Under the pieces are notes generated by a model. That model worked only from the letters and a program-made list of their open reading frames with translations, did not search any database and was not told the DNA's origin. DNA of 64,000 bases from JBMYTN01 sp049604415 (GTDB lineage Bacteria; Pseudomonadota; Alphaproteobacteria; Rhodospirillales; Rhodospirillaceae). Where the stretch lies: positions 1-64,000 of the forward strand of contig JBMYTN010000017.1 in NCBI GenBank assembly GCA_049604415.1, given 5' to 3'. The translations under genes and the position numbers were made by a program. Positions 63,853 to 64,000 of this stretch are shown one piece after another; position 1 is the stretch's first letter; each line of letters begins with the position of its first letter.

Positions 63853-64000
63853 CTACCGCCCGCGTCGCAGGATCGATTCGCCGAGGCGAGAGAGCACCGC
63901 CTGCAGCTCCGGATCGGTGACGGTCTCGACCCGGGCCGCCAGATCCTGCTGCTGCGCCTCGGACAAGGGCGGCGGTTTTGGCTTCTGGTTTTTGCGCGGC
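63853..64000 (-). CDS. DUF721 (DciA-like) protein, C-terminal part
   Basis: The final 48 codons of a minus-strand gene cut off by the window end. The visible part has PPPLSEAQQQDLAARVETV, then DPELQAVLSRLGESIL and the terminal RRGR before TAG. That ending and the position upstream of dsbA and smc fit the DUF721 family, some members of which load the replicative helicase. The assignment is tentative because the conserved core is outside the window. Confidence 0.6.
   Translation of the reverse strand, partial: PRKNQKPKPPPLSEAQQQDLAARVETVTDPELQAVLSRLGESILRRGR

Overview
The window looks like a chromosomal segment of a GC-rich alphaproteobacterium, most likely in or near the order Rhodospirillales. 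The pointers are a split F0 operon (atpI-atpB-atpE-atpF'-atpF) separate from F1 genes, a split glycine decarboxylase (gcvPA/gcvPB), PhaR/PhaA/PhaB plus a class III-like PhaC/PhaE pair for polyhydroxybutyrate, a TIGR02300 'FYDLN acid' protein beside aroA and tRNA-Ala, and a DUF721-dsbA-smc order. Genus cannot be read from the sequence. Layout: 1-1107 has no convincing gene. 1.1-3.9 kb: M23 peptidase and a TRIC-type channel. 4.1-8.7 kb: lptD-surA (minus), outer-membrane biogenesis. 8.8-9.8 kb: a drug/metabolite exporter. 9.9-15 kb: PHB genes (phaB, phaA, phaC-like, phaE-like on minus; phaR on plus). 15.7-19.6 kb: XRE regulator, YqgE/AlgH, DsbD/ScsB-like reductase, peroxiredoxin. 19.7-21.9 kb: rnhA-thrB (minus) and a lipoprotein. 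22.1-27.2 kb: tandem glycine riboswitch followed by gcvT-gcvH-gcvPA-gcvPB. 

27.2-32.5 kb is an AT-richer accessory islet between gcvPB and cydA. It holds two paralogous proteins of unknown family (plus strand), two small proteins resembling class III nucleotidyl cyclase catalytic domains (minus strand; one keeps the catalytic residues, one has lost the second metal site), and a stand-alone protein with an RNA polymerase alpha-CTD-like domain. Four intergenic sites in the islet carry the same paired TTGYA motif with an exact 10-bp period, which suggests a co-regulated, previously uncharacterised signalling or defence-like module. This is the best candidate in the window for an undescribed system. 

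32.7-35.2 kb: cyanide-insensitive-type cytochrome bd oxidase. 35.4-37.2 kb: secreted protein with a duplicated domain. 37.2-42.1 kb: lapA, ihfB, rpsA, cmk, aroA (minus). 42.4-43.2 kb: TIGR02300 protein and tRNA-Ala(GGC). 43.4-47.1 kb: choice-of-anchor I protein and a sensor kinase whose phospho-acceptor His is replaced by Glu. 47.3-50.5 kb: rsmA-pdxA (minus) and a TIM-barrel enzyme. 50.8-56 kb: orphan amino-acid binding protein, a large multi-PAS histidine kinase, a methyltransferase. 56.1-59.1 kb: F0 ATP synthase genes. 59.4-64 kb: smc, dsbA-like, and the truncated end of a DUF721 gene. 

Two families of dispersed hairpin repeats are visible. Family A (about 2.9, 16.3, 35.3 and 50.8 kb) has stems that vary with compensatory changes, and in three of four copies its first three bases TAG are the stop codon of the preceding gene. 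Family B (about 21.9, 47.2 and 50.5 kb) sits at 3' ends of genes; one copy is flanked by a 29-bp direct repeat.
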